64,000 bases of DNA from Candidatus Omnitrophota bacterium. GTDB lineage: Bacteria > Omnitrophota > Gorgyraeia > Zapsychrales > Zapsychraceae. Below, one piece after another: positions 49,201 through 58,727 of the stretch. Under the pieces are notes generated by a model that ran no database searches, was not told the origin of the DNA, and saw nothing but the letters and a program-made list of their open reading frames with translations. The translations under genes were made by a program, and so were the position numbers. How positions within the stretch are numbered: the first letter of the stretch is position 1; every line of letters begins with the position of its first letter. The DNA lies in NCBI GenBank assembly GCA_020632495.1, contig JACKFL010000005.1:496001-560000 (forward strand), written 5' to 3'.

Positions 49201-51632
49201 TGCCGTGGAAGCTGATTTACAGCAATTTCGATCCGGAGAAGGAAAGCCTGCGTGAAGCCCTGTGTACGTTGGGCAACGGTTACTTCGGCACACGCGGAGC
49301 GCTGCCCGGGGCGAACGCTTCGAAGGTGCATTATCCGGGCACTTACATCGCCGGGGTGTACAACACACTTGGAACCGAAATCGCCAACCGGACGATTTAT
49401 AACGAAGATTTTGTCAACTGTCCGAATTGGCTCATGATTAATTTCCGTATCGACGACGGGCCGTGGTTTAACCGGCAGACCGTCAAGATCCTCAGCTGGA
49501 AGCAGGAACTCAACATGCAAAAAGGGATCCTGTCACGGCGCATCAAGTGGAAGGATGACCAGGGACGGATCACGCTCGTGGAAAATCATCAGATCGTCAG
49601 TATGGCCGACCCCCATTGCGGCGCGTTACGCTTCAGCATCACGCCGCAAAATTATGACGGAGACATCACGATCCGCAGTGGCCTCGACGGAAATATCATC
49701 AACGCGGGGGTGGACCGGTACAAACAATTGAAATCGAATCACCTCGAGCCGTGCGCGCACGGGAAGTTCGGCCGGGACGGTGTGTATCTGCAGATGCAAA
49801 CCAACCAATCCAAGATACAGATTACCGAGGCGATGCGCACATTGGTGTACGAAGGCAACCATTTGATTCGACCGGAACTTAAGGTGATTTCGCACGGCCG
49901 GCAACGGATTATGCATGAATGTCGCGTACGCGTGAAACAAAACCAGCGGGTGACGCTGGAGAAGCTGGTGACCGTCTACACCTCGCGGGATCACGGCGTG
50001 ACCGATAACTGTGTGATCGCTCAGGAGAAGGTCGCGGCAATCGAAGATTTCGAAACGCTTTTTAAAGCGCATCAGGCCAAGTGGCGGGCCTTGTGGTCGA
50101 AGTTCGATATACAAGTCGAAGGCGACGACTTTGTCCAACTGGCGTTGCGCCTGCACGCGTTCCATTTGTTGCAATCAGCCTCGACGTATAATGAGGACAT
50201 CGACGCCGGCATGCCGGTGCGGGGCCTGCACGGCGAGGCCTATCGCGGTCATATTTTCTGGGATGAATTGTATGCCTATCCGTTTTACAATCTGCGGGCC
50301 CCGGAGATCACCCGGGCCCTGCTGATGTACCGGTACCGGCGGCTCAACACGGCCAAGGATTACGCCCGCCAGCACGGATTTAAGGGCGCGATGTATCCGT
50401 GGCAATCCGCGTCAACCGGTGAAGAGGTCACCCAGATTATCCATCTCAATCCGATGTCGAATCAATGGGGGCCGGATTACAGCTCACTGCAACGCCATGT
50501 CTCGATTGCCATCGCCTACAATGTCTGGAACTATTATTTCACGACGGGCGACCGCGATTTTCTCGACCGCTACGGCGCCGAGATGATCGTCCAAATCGCG
50601 CATTTTTGGGGAAGCATTGCCAAGTTCAACAATACGATCAACCGCTATGAAATCAAAGGTGTTATGGGGCCGGATGAATTTCACGAAAAATATCCGGGCG
50701 CGAATGAAGGCGGCGTTAAGAACAACGCGTACACCAATGTCATGGCGGTGTGGGTCATTGAAAAAGCCCTGAAGATTCTCGATGATTTGCTGGAGGATGA
50801 AGACCGCAACGCCTTGTTGCTCAAGGCGGAAATAACGGAAGATGATATCAACCGTTGGCGCGATATTACGCGTAAGATGATGGTCCCGCTCGACAAAGAA
50901 GGAATTATTCACCAATTCGAAGGGTATATCGACCTAAAGGAGCTGGATTGGGACGATTACCGTTCGCGTTACGACAACATCCATCGTATCGACCGGATCC
51001 TCAAGGCCGAAGGCCTGTCGCCGGACAGTTACAAAGTCTCCAAGCAGGCCGACACCCTGATGCTGTTTTTTGTACTCAATTTTAACGAGGTCAAGACGAT
51101 CTTTCAGCAGCTGGGTTACAAGTTGACCAAGGCCATGGTTAAGAAAAATTTCGAGTACTATTTTGCCCGGTGTTCGCACGGTTCGACGCTGAGCATGGTG
51201 GTCCACGCACAAGTGGCCGGTATGCTGGGGAACAATGACATCTCGATGGCGGCTTTTCTGGACGCGCTGAAAAGCGACATTTACGATACCCAGGGCGGGA
51301 CAACACAGGAAGGGATTCACAGCGGGGTGATGGGCAGCTCGATCGATCTGTTTTTGAAACAGTTTGCGGGATTGAATCTGGCGGAGGACCGCCTGTCGCT
51401 GGACCCCAGACTTCCCGATCACTGGCGGAGCATTAAGTTCAGCGTCCGGTTTAAAAACATGTGGTTTCATCTGCACATCGCACAGGATGAGCTGACGGTG
51501 ACGGCCAAGCCGCTGCGCGGTCTGGTCCTGCAGGCCATGACCAAGATCCCGATCGATATCGGCGGGCGGGCTTATGAGCTGGAGGCCGGCAAACCGTATA
51601 CGGTCAGGCTCAGTTCGGCGGTGGTAATCTGA
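49197..51632 (+). CDS. Glycoside hydrolase family 65 phosphorylase (trehalose/maltose type)
   Basis: An 811-residue GH65 protein: N-terminal beta-sandwich (about 1-270), (alpha/alpha)6 barrel with FWDELYAYPFYNLRAPEITR and the general-acid Glu in GVMGPDEFHEKYPG (about residue 493), and the phosphate-site segment RCSHGSTLSMVVHAQVAG. It should cleave an alpha-linked disaccharide with phosphate to give glucose and beta-glucose-1-phosphate. The otsB and pgmB neighbours make trehalose the most likely substrate; kojibiose or maltose cannot be ruled out. Confidence 0.9.
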   Translation: MMPWKLIYSNFDPEKESLREALCTLGNGYFGTRGALPGANASKVHYPGTYIAGVYNTLGTEIANRTIYNEDFVNCPNWLMINFRIDDGPWFNRQTVKILSWKQELNMQKGILSRRIKWKDDQGRITLVENHQIVSMADPHCGALRFSITPQNYDGDITIRSGLDGNIINAGVDRYKQLKSNHLEPCAHGKFGRDGVYLQMQTNQSKIQITEAMRTLVYEGNHLIRPELKVISHGRQRIMHECRVRVKQNQRVTLEKLVTVYTSRDHGVTDNCVIAQEKVAAIEDFETLFKAHQAKWRALWSKFDIQVEGDDFVQLALRLHAFHLLQSASTYNEDIDAGMPVRGLHGEAYRGHIFWDELYAYPFYNLRAPEITRALLMYRYRRLNTAKDYARQHGFKGAMYPWQSASTGEEVTQIIHLNPMSNQWGPDYSSLQRHVSIAIAYNVWNYYFTTGDRDFLDRYGAEMIVQIAHFWGSIAKFNNTINRYEIKGVMGPDEFHEKYPGANEGGVKNNAYTNVMAVWVIEKALKILDDLLEDEDRNALLLKAEITEDDINRWRDITRKMMVPLDKEGIIHQFEGYIDLKELDWDDYRSRYDNIHRIDRILKAEGLSPDSYKVSKQADTLMLFFVLNFNEVKTIFQQLGYKLTKAMVKKNFEYYFARCSHGSTLSMVVHAQVAGMLGNNDISMAAFLDALKSDIYDTQGGTTQEGIHSGVMGSSIDLFLKQFAGLNLAEDRLSLDPRLPDHWRSIKFSVRFKNMWFHLHIAQDELTVTAKPLRGLVLQAMTKIPIDIGGRAYELEAGKPYTVRLSSAVVI

Positions 51633-51655
51633 CCGCGCACAATCCACGGAAATTC

Positions 51656-51683
51656 TTGATTTTTCCCTCAAAAAGGATATGAT
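51656..51683 (+). promoter_or_regulatory. sucCD promoter
   Basis: TTGATT (51656-51661), 16-bp spacer, TATGAT (51678-51683), 36 bp upstream of the sucC ATG. Confidence 0.6.
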
Positions 51684-51719
51684 GAAAATTCCATTTGGCA
51701 CGAAACCACGGAATTACGG

Positions 51720-52850
51720 ATGAAAATTCACGAATATCAGGCGGCACAATTATTCCAAGAAGCGGGAATCCCCATTGTCGAAGGTACTATTACGACGACA
51801 GTCGAGGCGGCCGTGCAGGCGGCGTCCGGGCTGGGCTATCCGGTGGTGCTGAAGTCACAGGTTTTGGTCGGCGGCCGCGGCAAGGCCGGCGGGATCAAGG
51901 TCGTGAAATCCGAAGAAGAACTGCGCGAAAAGTACGCCCAGCTCTCCCAACTCTCCATTAAGGGCTATCAAGTTAAAAAAATCTATGTTGTCCGGGCGAT
52001 CGATATCCGCAAGGAATTTTACCTGGCGGCCATCGTCGATTCCGCTAATGACGATATCGTGCTGATCGCCAGCTCCGAAGGCGGCGTGGAAATTGAGGAA
52101 ACGGCCAAGACGAATCCGGACGCCATCAAGAAGTACTACCTGCAGGGCGACCGTGAAATTGATGAGCAACGCTTCGCGCCGTTTATCCGCTCGGTGTTCG
52201 ATACCCCGGAATTGCAGGTGCAAGGCCAAACCGTCTTCGCCGGTCTGCTCAAGACATTTTTCGACAATGACTGCTCCCTGGCCGAGATCAATCCGCTGGT
52301 CATCGACGGCAGCGGGACGATTTACGCGGCCGACGCCAAGATCAATCTCGATGATAACGCGCTCGACCGGCATGAAGATCTGGCGGCCCTGCGGGATATG
52401 GATTACGAAGAACAGGATGAGATTGAAGCCAAGGAAAAGAATCTGAGTTTCGTGAAACTCGACGGCAACGTCGGTTGTATCGTCAACGGCGCCGGACTGG
52501 CCATGGCGACAATGGATATCGTAAAACTTTGCGGCGGCAATCCCGCCAATTTTCTGGACGTCGGCGGAAGTTCGAATCCGGAGAAGGTCCTCAACGCGCT
52601 GAAGATCATCCTGCGCAGCCCGGACGTGCGGGCCATTCTCATCAATATTTTCGGCGGCATCACGCGCTGCGACGATATCGCGGCGGGAATCCTGGAGGCG
52701 CGCCGGCAGATGGACCTGCCGGTCCCCCTGGTTATCCGTTTGACCGGGACCAATGAGGCGGAAGCCAAGGAGATGCTGACCAAGGAAGGTGTGGAGACGT
52801 TTTCAACGATGCGCGAGGCCGTGGAAAAGGTCGTCGCGCTGGCGAACTAA
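51720..52850 (+). CDS. sucC: Succinyl-CoA synthetase beta subunit
   Basis: A 376-residue ATP-grasp subunit. It starts MKIHEYQAAQLFQEAGIP, has VGGRGKAGGIKVV for nucleotide binding, EINPLVID, and the C-terminal CoA-ligase-like domain with FLDVGGSSNPEKV and NIFGGITRCDDIA. It makes ATP (or GTP) while converting succinyl-CoA to succinate, in reverse or forward in the TCA cycle. Two nucleotides separate it from sucD. Confidence 0.96.
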   Translation: MKIHEYQAAQLFQEAGIPIVEGTITTTVEAAVQAASGLGYPVVLKSQVLVGGRGKAGGIKVVKSEEELREKYAQLSQLSIKGYQVKKIYVVRAIDIRKEFYLAAIVDSANDDIVLIASSEGGVEIEETAKTNPDAIKKYYLQGDREIDEQRFAPFIRSVFDTPELQVQGQTVFAGLLKTFFDNDCSLAEINPLVIDGSGTIYAADAKINLDDNALDRHEDLAALRDMDYEEQDEIEAKEKNLSFVKLDGNVGCIVNGAGLAMATMDIVKLCGGNPANFLDVGGSSNPEKVLNALKIILRSPDVRAILINIFGGITRCDDIAAGILEARRQMDLPVPLVIRLTGTNEAEAKEMLTKEGVETFSTMREAVEKVVALAN

Positions 52851-52852
52851 TT

Positions 52853-53722
52853 ATGAGTATTCTCGTCAATAAAGATACCAAAGTCATCGTACAAGGCATC
52901 ACGGGCCGGGACGGGTCGTTCCATGCCGGACAGATGATCGAGTACGGAACCGACGTGGTCGGCGGCGTGACGCCGGGCAAGGGCGGCCAGGAAGTCCACG
53001 GCAAACCCGTGTTCAACTCCGTCCGTGAGGCCAAAGACGCCACCGGCGCCAACTGCGCGATCATCTACGTGCCCGCCAAATTTGCCAAGGCGGCCATTAT
53101 CGAAGATCTCGAGGCGGAACTGGAACTGATCATTTGCATTTCGGAAGGGTTGCCGCTTCTGGATATGGTCGAGGTCCGCGCGGCCATGCGCGGTTCGTCA
53201 TCCCGGCTGATCGGTCCCAACTGTCCCGGGGTGATCACCCCTGGGGAATGCAAGGTCGGCATTATGCCCGGACATATCCACCAATCCGGCCCGATCGGGG
53301 TCGTCTCGCGCAGCGGGACGCTGACTTACGAAGTGGTTTATAACCTCAGCCGGGAGGGGATCGGCCAGTCCACCTGTGTCGGTATCGGCGGCGACCCGAT
53401 AATCGGTACGCGCTTTATCGACGTCCTGGAGCTCTTCAACAAGGACGAGGCCACGCAGGGTATCGTCATGGTCGGCGAAATCGGCGGTCAGGACGAACAA
53501 ATCGCCGCTGAGTACATCAAAAAGGAGATCAGCAAGCCGATGGTCGGCTTTATTGCCGGCCGGACCGCCCCTAAGGGGAAGCGGATGGGTCACGCCGGCG
53601 CGATCATCTCCTCCGGAGACAGCACCGCCGAGGCCAAACGCGCCATCCTGCAAGACGCCGGGGTCCACGTGGTGGACTTTCCGGATGAAATTCCCGCCTT
53701 TTTTCAGCAAAAAGTCAGCTGA
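52853..53722 (+). CDS. sucD: Succinyl-CoA synthetase alpha subunit
   Basis: A 289-residue subunit with the CoA-binding Rossmann part (VQGITGRDGSFHAGQMIEYG), LIGPNCPGVITPGECKVGIM, SRSGTLTYE and the phospho-His in GKRMGHAGAIIS. It forms the catalytic pair with SucC. Length and motifs are typical. Confidence 0.96.
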   Translation: MSILVNKDTKVIVQGITGRDGSFHAGQMIEYGTDVVGGVTPGKGGQEVHGKPVFNSVREAKDATGANCAIIYVPAKFAKAAIIEDLEAELELIICISEGLPLLDMVEVRAAMRGSSSRLIGPNCPGVITPGECKVGIMPGHIHQSGPIGVVSRSGTLTYEVVYNLSREGIGQSTCVGIGGDPIIGTRFIDVLELFNKDEATQGIVMVGEIGGQDEQIAAEYIKKEISKPMVGFIAGRTAPKGKRMGHAGAIISSGDSTAEAKRAILQDAGVHVVDFPDEIPAFFQQKVS

Positions 53723-53771
53723 TCCTCTTCGAACTGTACTATAATATCCCTAACCAAATTCCCGCGCCGAC

Positions 53772-54902
53772 ATGAAAAAAAAGCTGCTTAAAAATATTTT
53801 TATCTCTTCGATCCATCAGAACGCCGGTAAAACGACGGTTTCGCTCGGTCTTTACAAGGCCCTGACCGCGCGTAAAATCCGCACGACCTTTTTGAAACCC
53901 ATCGGACAACAGTATGTCAACGTCGGCGCGCTCAGCGTGGATAAGGACTCGTACCTGATCGGCGAGGTCTTTAAATTGGGAAGACGTCTTTCAGAGATGA
54001 GCCCGATCACCATCGGCCGCGGCTATACCAAGAAGTACATTTTCAATCCGAATAAGGACTATCACACCAGGAAAATCGTCCGGGCGTTCAACTCCCTGAC
54101 GAAGGGCAAAGACGCGATCATCGTTGAGGGGACCGGGCACGCCGGGGTCGGCGCGGTGATCGACCACTCCAACGCGGACGTCGCCAACCTGCTGAAGTCA
54201 AAAGTCATCATCATCAGCGGCGGCGGCGTGGGGCGGAGTATCGACGAAATTGTGCTCAACAAGGCGCTTTTCGATCTGCGCGGCGTGGAGGTGCTCGGCG
54301 TCATTGTCAACAAGGTCCTGCCTGAGAAATACGATCAGATCAAAAGTGTGCTCACCCGGGGGCTTGCCAACAAGGGGATGAAGTTGCTCGGGGTCATTCC
54401 GATGGACCCGTTGATGATGTCTCCCACCGTCGGACAAATCCAGGAGCGGCTAAATCTGGAACTCCTCTGCGGGACCACGGGGACGGCGCACCGGGTCAAA
54501 AATGTTATTGTGGCGGCGATGGAGCCGCACAACATGGTGAATTATCTGCAGGACGGAACGCTGGTGATCACCTCCGGCGACCGGGTGGACAATATCTTGC
54601 TGGCGGTCAGCTCGCATCTGATCCACGACGGCCGCCGTTTTCAGATTTCGGGGATCATTCTTACCGGCGGGCTGATGCCCAATCCCAAGATCGTCGAGCT
54701 ACTGAAAAAAAGCGAGATCCCGGTCCTGATTACCAATGAGGATACTTATACGATCGCCGGGAGCGTGGAGCATTTGATCTGCAAGATTCAAAAGACCGAC
54801 AAGGATAAAATTAAAGAAGCTGAAATGCTGGTCAAGAAGTACATAGATGTCGACGCAATCCTCGAAGGATTCAACGGCCATGGAACATCAGCCAAGGAAT
54901 AA
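53772..54902 (+). CDS. P-loop/DRTGG protein (Pta N-terminal-like)
   Basis: A 376-residue protein with a BioD/CobB-type P-loop ATPase domain (IHQNAGKTTVSLGLYKAL at about 14-31; VEGTGHAG; GGGVGRSIDEI) and a DRTGG domain after about residue 220 (VKNVIVAAMEPHNMVNYL, GIILTGGLMPN). This is the regulatory half of long phosphotransacetylases, here without the acetyltransferase domain. It sits between sucCD and a thiolase and overlaps the latter by 23 nt, hinting at control of acyl-CoA flux. TATAAT at 53740-53745 may be its promoter. Confidence 0.8.
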   Translation: MKKKLLKNIFISSIHQNAGKTTVSLGLYKALTARKIRTTFLKPIGQQYVNVGALSVDKDSYLIGEVFKLGRRLSEMSPITIGRGYTKKYIFNPNKDYHTRKIVRAFNSLTKGKDAIIVEGTGHAGVGAVIDHSNADVANLLKSKVIIISGGGVGRSIDEIVLNKALFDLRGVEVLGVIVNKVLPEKYDQIKSVLTRGLANKGMKLLGVIPMDPLMMSPTVGQIQERLNLELLCGTTGTAHRVKNVIVAAMEPHNMVNYLQDGTLVITSGDRVDNILLAVSSHLIHDGRRFQISGIILTGGLMPNPKIVELLKKSEIPVLITNEDTYTIAGSVEHLICKIQKTDKDKIKEAEMLVKKYIDVDAILEGFNGHGTSAKE

Positions 54903-56070
54903 TGTCTATATTGTCGAAGCCCTACGCACCGCTATAAGCAGCCCCTTCAAGAATCTCAAGAAATTTACCCCTCCCGAGCTCGCCGGCCACGTCATCCACG
55001 ACCTGATCCGCCGGTCCAAACTTAAACGCAAAGATGTTGATGAGGTCTTCCTCGGCAATGTAGTGTCCGCCGGCCTGGGACAGAATGTCGCGCGTCAGGC
55101 CTGTCTGGCGGGGGGGCTTCCGGTTACGGTCCCGGCGGTGACATTGAATAATGTCTGCGGAGCCGGATTACAGGCCGTGGTGACCGGAGCGCAGGCTTTG
55201 CTGGCAGGGGATGACCAGCTCGTAATTTGCGGGGGGACGGAGAGCGCGACCCACAACCCGTATTTTATCGAGGGAGATTTTGAGGAATCCTTTAATCCCC
55301 GTGACGTTCAGGACAGCTTAATCCATGACGGCCTGATGTGTCCGATCACCAAGAAACACATGGGAGAATTGGTTGAGGACATGGCCCGGCGGCATCACAT
55401 CGGCCGGGTTGATCAGGATCGCTTTGCCCTGGAAAGCCATCTGAAGGCCTGCCGGGCGCAGGAGAAAAAGGTTTTTATTCGGGAAATCGTACCGGTCAAG
55501 ACTGCTCCTAAAAAGACCTTTCGCACGGATGACCGGCCGCGCAGCCGGATTTCCATCGAGAATTTTGAATCACTCAGACCGGCCTTTGTCCGCGGCGGCA
55601 CCGTGACGGCCGGAAACGCCTCGGCCCCGGCGGACGGGGCGGCGGCCTGTATCTTGGCGCATAAAACGGCGGTCAAGGCCCACGGCCTCAAACCACGGGC
55701 CCAATTGCGGGCCTATGCCACGGTGGCTACGGATCCGGACAAGGCCTTTGAAGCCTGCCCGGAGGCGGTACGCCGGGCGGTGAAGGCTGCAGGATTGACC
55801 CTGTCGGCCATTGATTTGTTTGAAATAGCCGAATCCTTTGCGGCGCAGGCACTTTTTACACAGAAGAAACTCCGGATCCCGGCCGGGAAGCTGAATATCT
55901 ACGGTGGTGACCTGGCCTTCGGTCATCCTCTCGGGGCCGCCGGGATGCGCGCGCTGGTGACACTGCTGACCGCGCTGGAGCAGGAAAAGGCCGCGCTGGG
56001 CGTGGTCGCGATCGCCTACGGCGGCGGCGGCGCCACGGCCTTGGTGGTGGAGCGGCTGAGCAAGTTGTAA
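54880..56070 (+). CDS. Thiolase family protein with altered active site
   Basis: A 396-residue thiolase-fold protein. The acyl-enzyme Cys is present in NNVCGAG (Cys93), and FGHPLGAAG supplies His349. The second catalytic Cys, in the usual CIGGG segment, is replaced: AYGGGG has Ala379 there. The NEAFA segment is AESFA. Claisen condensation by the normal acetyl-CoA acetyltransferase route is therefore doubtful; a thiolase-like or SCP2-type role, or cleavage with a different base, is possible. ATG 54880 begins inside the upstream gene. Confidence 0.85.
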   Translation: MEHQPRNNVYIVEALRTAISSPFKNLKKFTPPELAGHVIHDLIRRSKLKRKDVDEVFLGNVVSAGLGQNVARQACLAGGLPVTVPAVTLNNVCGAGLQAVVTGAQALLAGDDQLVICGGTESATHNPYFIEGDFEESFNPRDVQDSLIHDGLMCPITKKHMGELVEDMARRHHIGRVDQDRFALESHLKACRAQEKKVFIREIVPVKTAPKKTFRTDDRPRSRISIENFESLRPAFVRGGTVTAGNASAPADGAAACILAHKTAVKAHGLKPRAQLRAYATVATDPDKAFEACPEAVRRAVKAAGLTLSAIDLFEIAESFAAQALFTQKKLRIPAGKLNIYGGDLAFGHPLGAAGMRALVTLLTALEQEKAALGVVAIAYGGGGATALVVERLSKL

Positions 56071-56092
56071 AGGATGTTTTCCACGATAATAA

Positions 56093-56122
56093 TTGTTGAT
56101 TTATGGGGACTGAGATGATAAT
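56093..56122 (+). promoter_or_regulatory. Possible nqr operon promoter
   Basis: TTGTTG (56093-56098), 18-bp spacer, GATAAT (56117-56122), about 78 bp upstream of the nqrA ATG, in a 129-bp AT-rich gap. Confidence 0.4.
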
Positions 56123-56199
56123 ATTTCCTTTCAATCACCCCGGAGATTCCTTACGCGTAAACGTGAAAATAATCACAATAACAACATAAGACGGTAAGC

Positions 56200-57549
56200 A
56201 TGGGCTCATACACATTCACAAAAGGTAAAGATATTAAGTTAAAGGGCGTAGCCGGCGATGAGGTTTCCGATGTTCTCTCGCCTCGGATCGTCGCTATTCA
56301 ACCGTCCGATTTTCGCGGACTGAAACCGCGCCTCGCCGTCGCGGAAGGCGATGCGGTCAAAATGGGGACCCCGGTGATTACCGACAAGGAAACCGACGGG
56401 TTGTGCCTGGTCTCGCCGGTCAGCGGCAAGATCAAAGCGATCAACCGGGGCCAAAAGCGGGCCCTGCTTTCGGTCGTTATCGAAAACGACGGCAAAAATA
56501 CCGCTGAAAGATTTCCGTCCCATGCCCCTGACAAATTGACCAAGCTTAAAAAAGCGGAGACGATCCAGGCCCTGTTGAAGGCCGGTCTGTGGCCCGTCCT
56601 TCGCCAACGGCCGTTTTCCAAGATCGCATCACCGCAGGACGAGCCCAAAAGCATCTTCGTTCACGCCATTAATACCGAACCCCTCGCCGCCGATCTGGCC
56701 AAGATACTCGAAGGCCAAGATAAGAATTTTCAGGCCGGATTGGACGTATTGACCGGTCTGACTGCCGGTAAAGTTCATGTTTGCGCGAAATCCGGTGCCC
56801 GACCGGAGATCCTCACCAACGCCAAAGGCGTGGAATGCCATACGTTTTCAGGGCCGCATCCGGCCGGCAATGTCAGCACCCTTATCCAGTCGGTTGATCC
56901 GATCAACAAGGGCGACATCGTGTGGTATGTCGAGGCCCAGGAGGTTGCGCGTATCGGCCGGTTTTTCCTGGAAGGCACATATCCGCAACAGGTGGTGGTC
57001 GCGCTGACCGGGGAGGGCTGTGCCAAAACCGGTTACGTGAGGACCGTCCAGGGCGCGGCGATCAAGGAACTACTGCCGGGCACGCAATTTGAAGGGAAGC
57101 GCTGCATTACCGGAAGTGTCCTGGCCGGACGCGAGATCGGGGCCGACGGTTTTGTCGGATTCTATGACACACAGATCAGCGTGGTCCCGGAAGGCGGACG
57201 CCGGGAATTGCTCGGATGGTTGATGCCGGGCGCCAAGAAATATACCCTGTCGCACACCTACCTATCGGCCTTCCTGCCTGAGCAGGAAGCCTCGCTGGAT
57301 ACCGATGAGAACGGCGGCCATCGCGCCATCGTCCTCAACGATACCTACGACAAGTACATCAATTTGGACATCGTGACGTATTTTCTTTTGAAGGCCGTGA
57401 TCGCGGGCGACATTGATGAAGCCGAACGCTTGGGGATTCTCGAATGCGACGCCGAGGATTTCGCGTTGTGTTCGTTTGCCTGCCCCTCAAAGGTTAATGT
57501 CGGCGCTATCATCCGCCGCGGACTCGACTTGATTGAAAAAGAAGGATAG
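56200..57549 (+). CDS. nqrA: Na+-translocating NADH-quinone reductase subunit A
   Basis: A 449-residue subunit. It starts FTKGKDIKLKG, and the core GTPVITDKETDGLCLVSPVSG resembles biotinyl-type folds. GPHPAGNVSTLIQSVDPINKG and the final LCSFACPSKVNVGAIIRRGL are typical. The presence of NqrA separates this complex from Rnf. It faces the cytoplasm and takes part in quinone reduction. First gene of nqrABCDEF. Confidence 0.95.
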   Translation: MGSYTFTKGKDIKLKGVAGDEVSDVLSPRIVAIQPSDFRGLKPRLAVAEGDAVKMGTPVITDKETDGLCLVSPVSGKIKAINRGQKRALLSVVIENDGKNTAERFPSHAPDKLTKLKKAETIQALLKAGLWPVLRQRPFSKIASPQDEPKSIFVHAINTEPLAADLAKILEGQDKNFQAGLDVLTGLTAGKVHVCAKSGARPEILTNAKGVECHTFSGPHPAGNVSTLIQSVDPINKGDIVWYVEAQEVARIGRFFLEGTYPQQVVVALTGEGCAKTGYVRTVQGAAIKELLPGTQFEGKRCITGSVLAGREIGADGFVGFYDTQISVVPEGGRRELLGWLMPGAKKYTLSHTYLSAFLPEQEASLDTDENGGHRAIVLNDTYDKYINLDIVTYFLLKAVIAGDIDEAERLGILECDAEDFALCSFACPSKVNVGAIIRRGLDLIEKEG

Positions 57550-57551
57550 CC

Positions 57552-58727
57552 ATGAATAAGTTATTAGCGGAACAATCCAAGAAGATAGAAGAAAAGTTTT
57601 TTGCCAAGGGCAAACCGCTGGAAAAGCTCTATCCGCTGTTCGACGCGATGGACACCTTCCTGCTGACGCCGGGCAAGACCACCAAGTCTGCGCCGCATGT
57701 GCGTGATTCGGTCGATATCAAACGGGTGATGATTTTCGTGGTTATCGCCCTGATCCCCTGCATTTTGATGGGCATCTATAACGTCGGACATCAGGTCCAG
57801 GCCGCCAAGGCTATGGAGCCTTCGCTCCTGGGGGCCATCGGTATCGGATTATGGAAGGTCCTGCCCATCATCATAGTCACGTATGCCGTCGGCGGGCTGT
57901 GGGAAGTCCTGTTCGCGGTTGTGCGCAAGCACGAGGTCAACGAAGGGTTTTTGGTGACCGGGATACTGTTCGCGTTGACCCTGCCGCCGACCATCCCGTT
58001 GTGGATCGTAGCGGTATCCATTTCGTTCGGGGTCGTCATCGGCAAGGAAATTTTCGGCGGGACCGGGTACAACGTCCTGAACCCGGCGCTCACCGCGCGC
58101 GCGTTTGCCTTCTTTGCCTATCCGGCGCAGATGTCCGGCGACGCGGTCTGGGCCGCCGTCGACGGTTTTTCCCAAGCCACACCGCTGGCCGTCCTGTCGC
58201 AAGCGGACCGCGGATCGTCCGCGGTCGACGCGCTTGCCGCCGCAGGGTATACCTTTCAAGATGTCGCCATGGGATTCATCCCCGGTTCGATCGGGGAAAC
58301 CTCCACCGTGGCGTGCCTTTTGGGGCTGGCATTTCTGCTGGTGACCCGTGTCGCCAGCTGGCGCATCGTGGCTGGCTGCTGGGTCGGCGTGGTTGCGATG
58401 GGATTGGTCCTGAATATTTTCAAGGGCCCCGAGGCCCTGGCCTACATGAATCTTCCGCCGCACTGGCATTTAATTATGGGCGGGTTTGCCTTCGGTTCGA
58501 TTTTTATGGCTACGGATCCGGTGTCGTCGGCGGCGACCAATACGGGGCGGTGGATTTACGGGGTATTGATCGGTATGCTGGTTGTCCTTATCCGTGTGGT
58601 GAATCCGGCGTATCCGGAAGGCGTGATGCTGGCGATCTTGTTTATGAATGTATTTGCTCCGTTGATCGACCACTTTGTTGTCGAGGCGAATGTGAAAAGG
58701 AGGTTGGCCCGTGTCCAGCAAGCCTAG
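57552..58727 (+). CDS. nqrB: Na+-translocating NADH-quinone reductase subunit B
   Basis: A 391-residue membrane subunit with about ten helices. The covalent FMN attachment motif is DGFSQATPLA with Thr210. FGGTGYNVLNPALTARAFAF and FMATDPVSSAATNTGRWIYG are family signatures. It forms part of the Na+ channel. The end overlaps nqrC by 17 nt. An ApbE flavinyl transferase is needed but not encoded in this window. Confidence 0.95.
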   Translation: MNKLLAEQSKKIEEKFFAKGKPLEKLYPLFDAMDTFLLTPGKTTKSAPHVRDSVDIKRVMIFVVIALIPCILMGIYNVGHQVQAAKAMEPSLLGAIGIGLWKVLPIIIVTYAVGGLWEVLFAVVRKHEVNEGFLVTGILFALTLPPTIPLWIVAVSISFGVVIGKEIFGGTGYNVLNPALTARAFAFFAYPAQMSGDAVWAAVDGFSQATPLAVLSQADRGSSAVDALAAAGYTFQDVAMGFIPGSIGETSTVACLLGLAFLLVTRVASWRIVAGCWVGVVAMGLVLNIFKGPEALAYMNLPPHWHLIMGGFAFGSIFMATDPVSSAATNTGRWIYGVLIGMLVVLIRVVNPAYPEGVMLAILFMNVFAPLIDHFVVEANVKRRLARVQQA

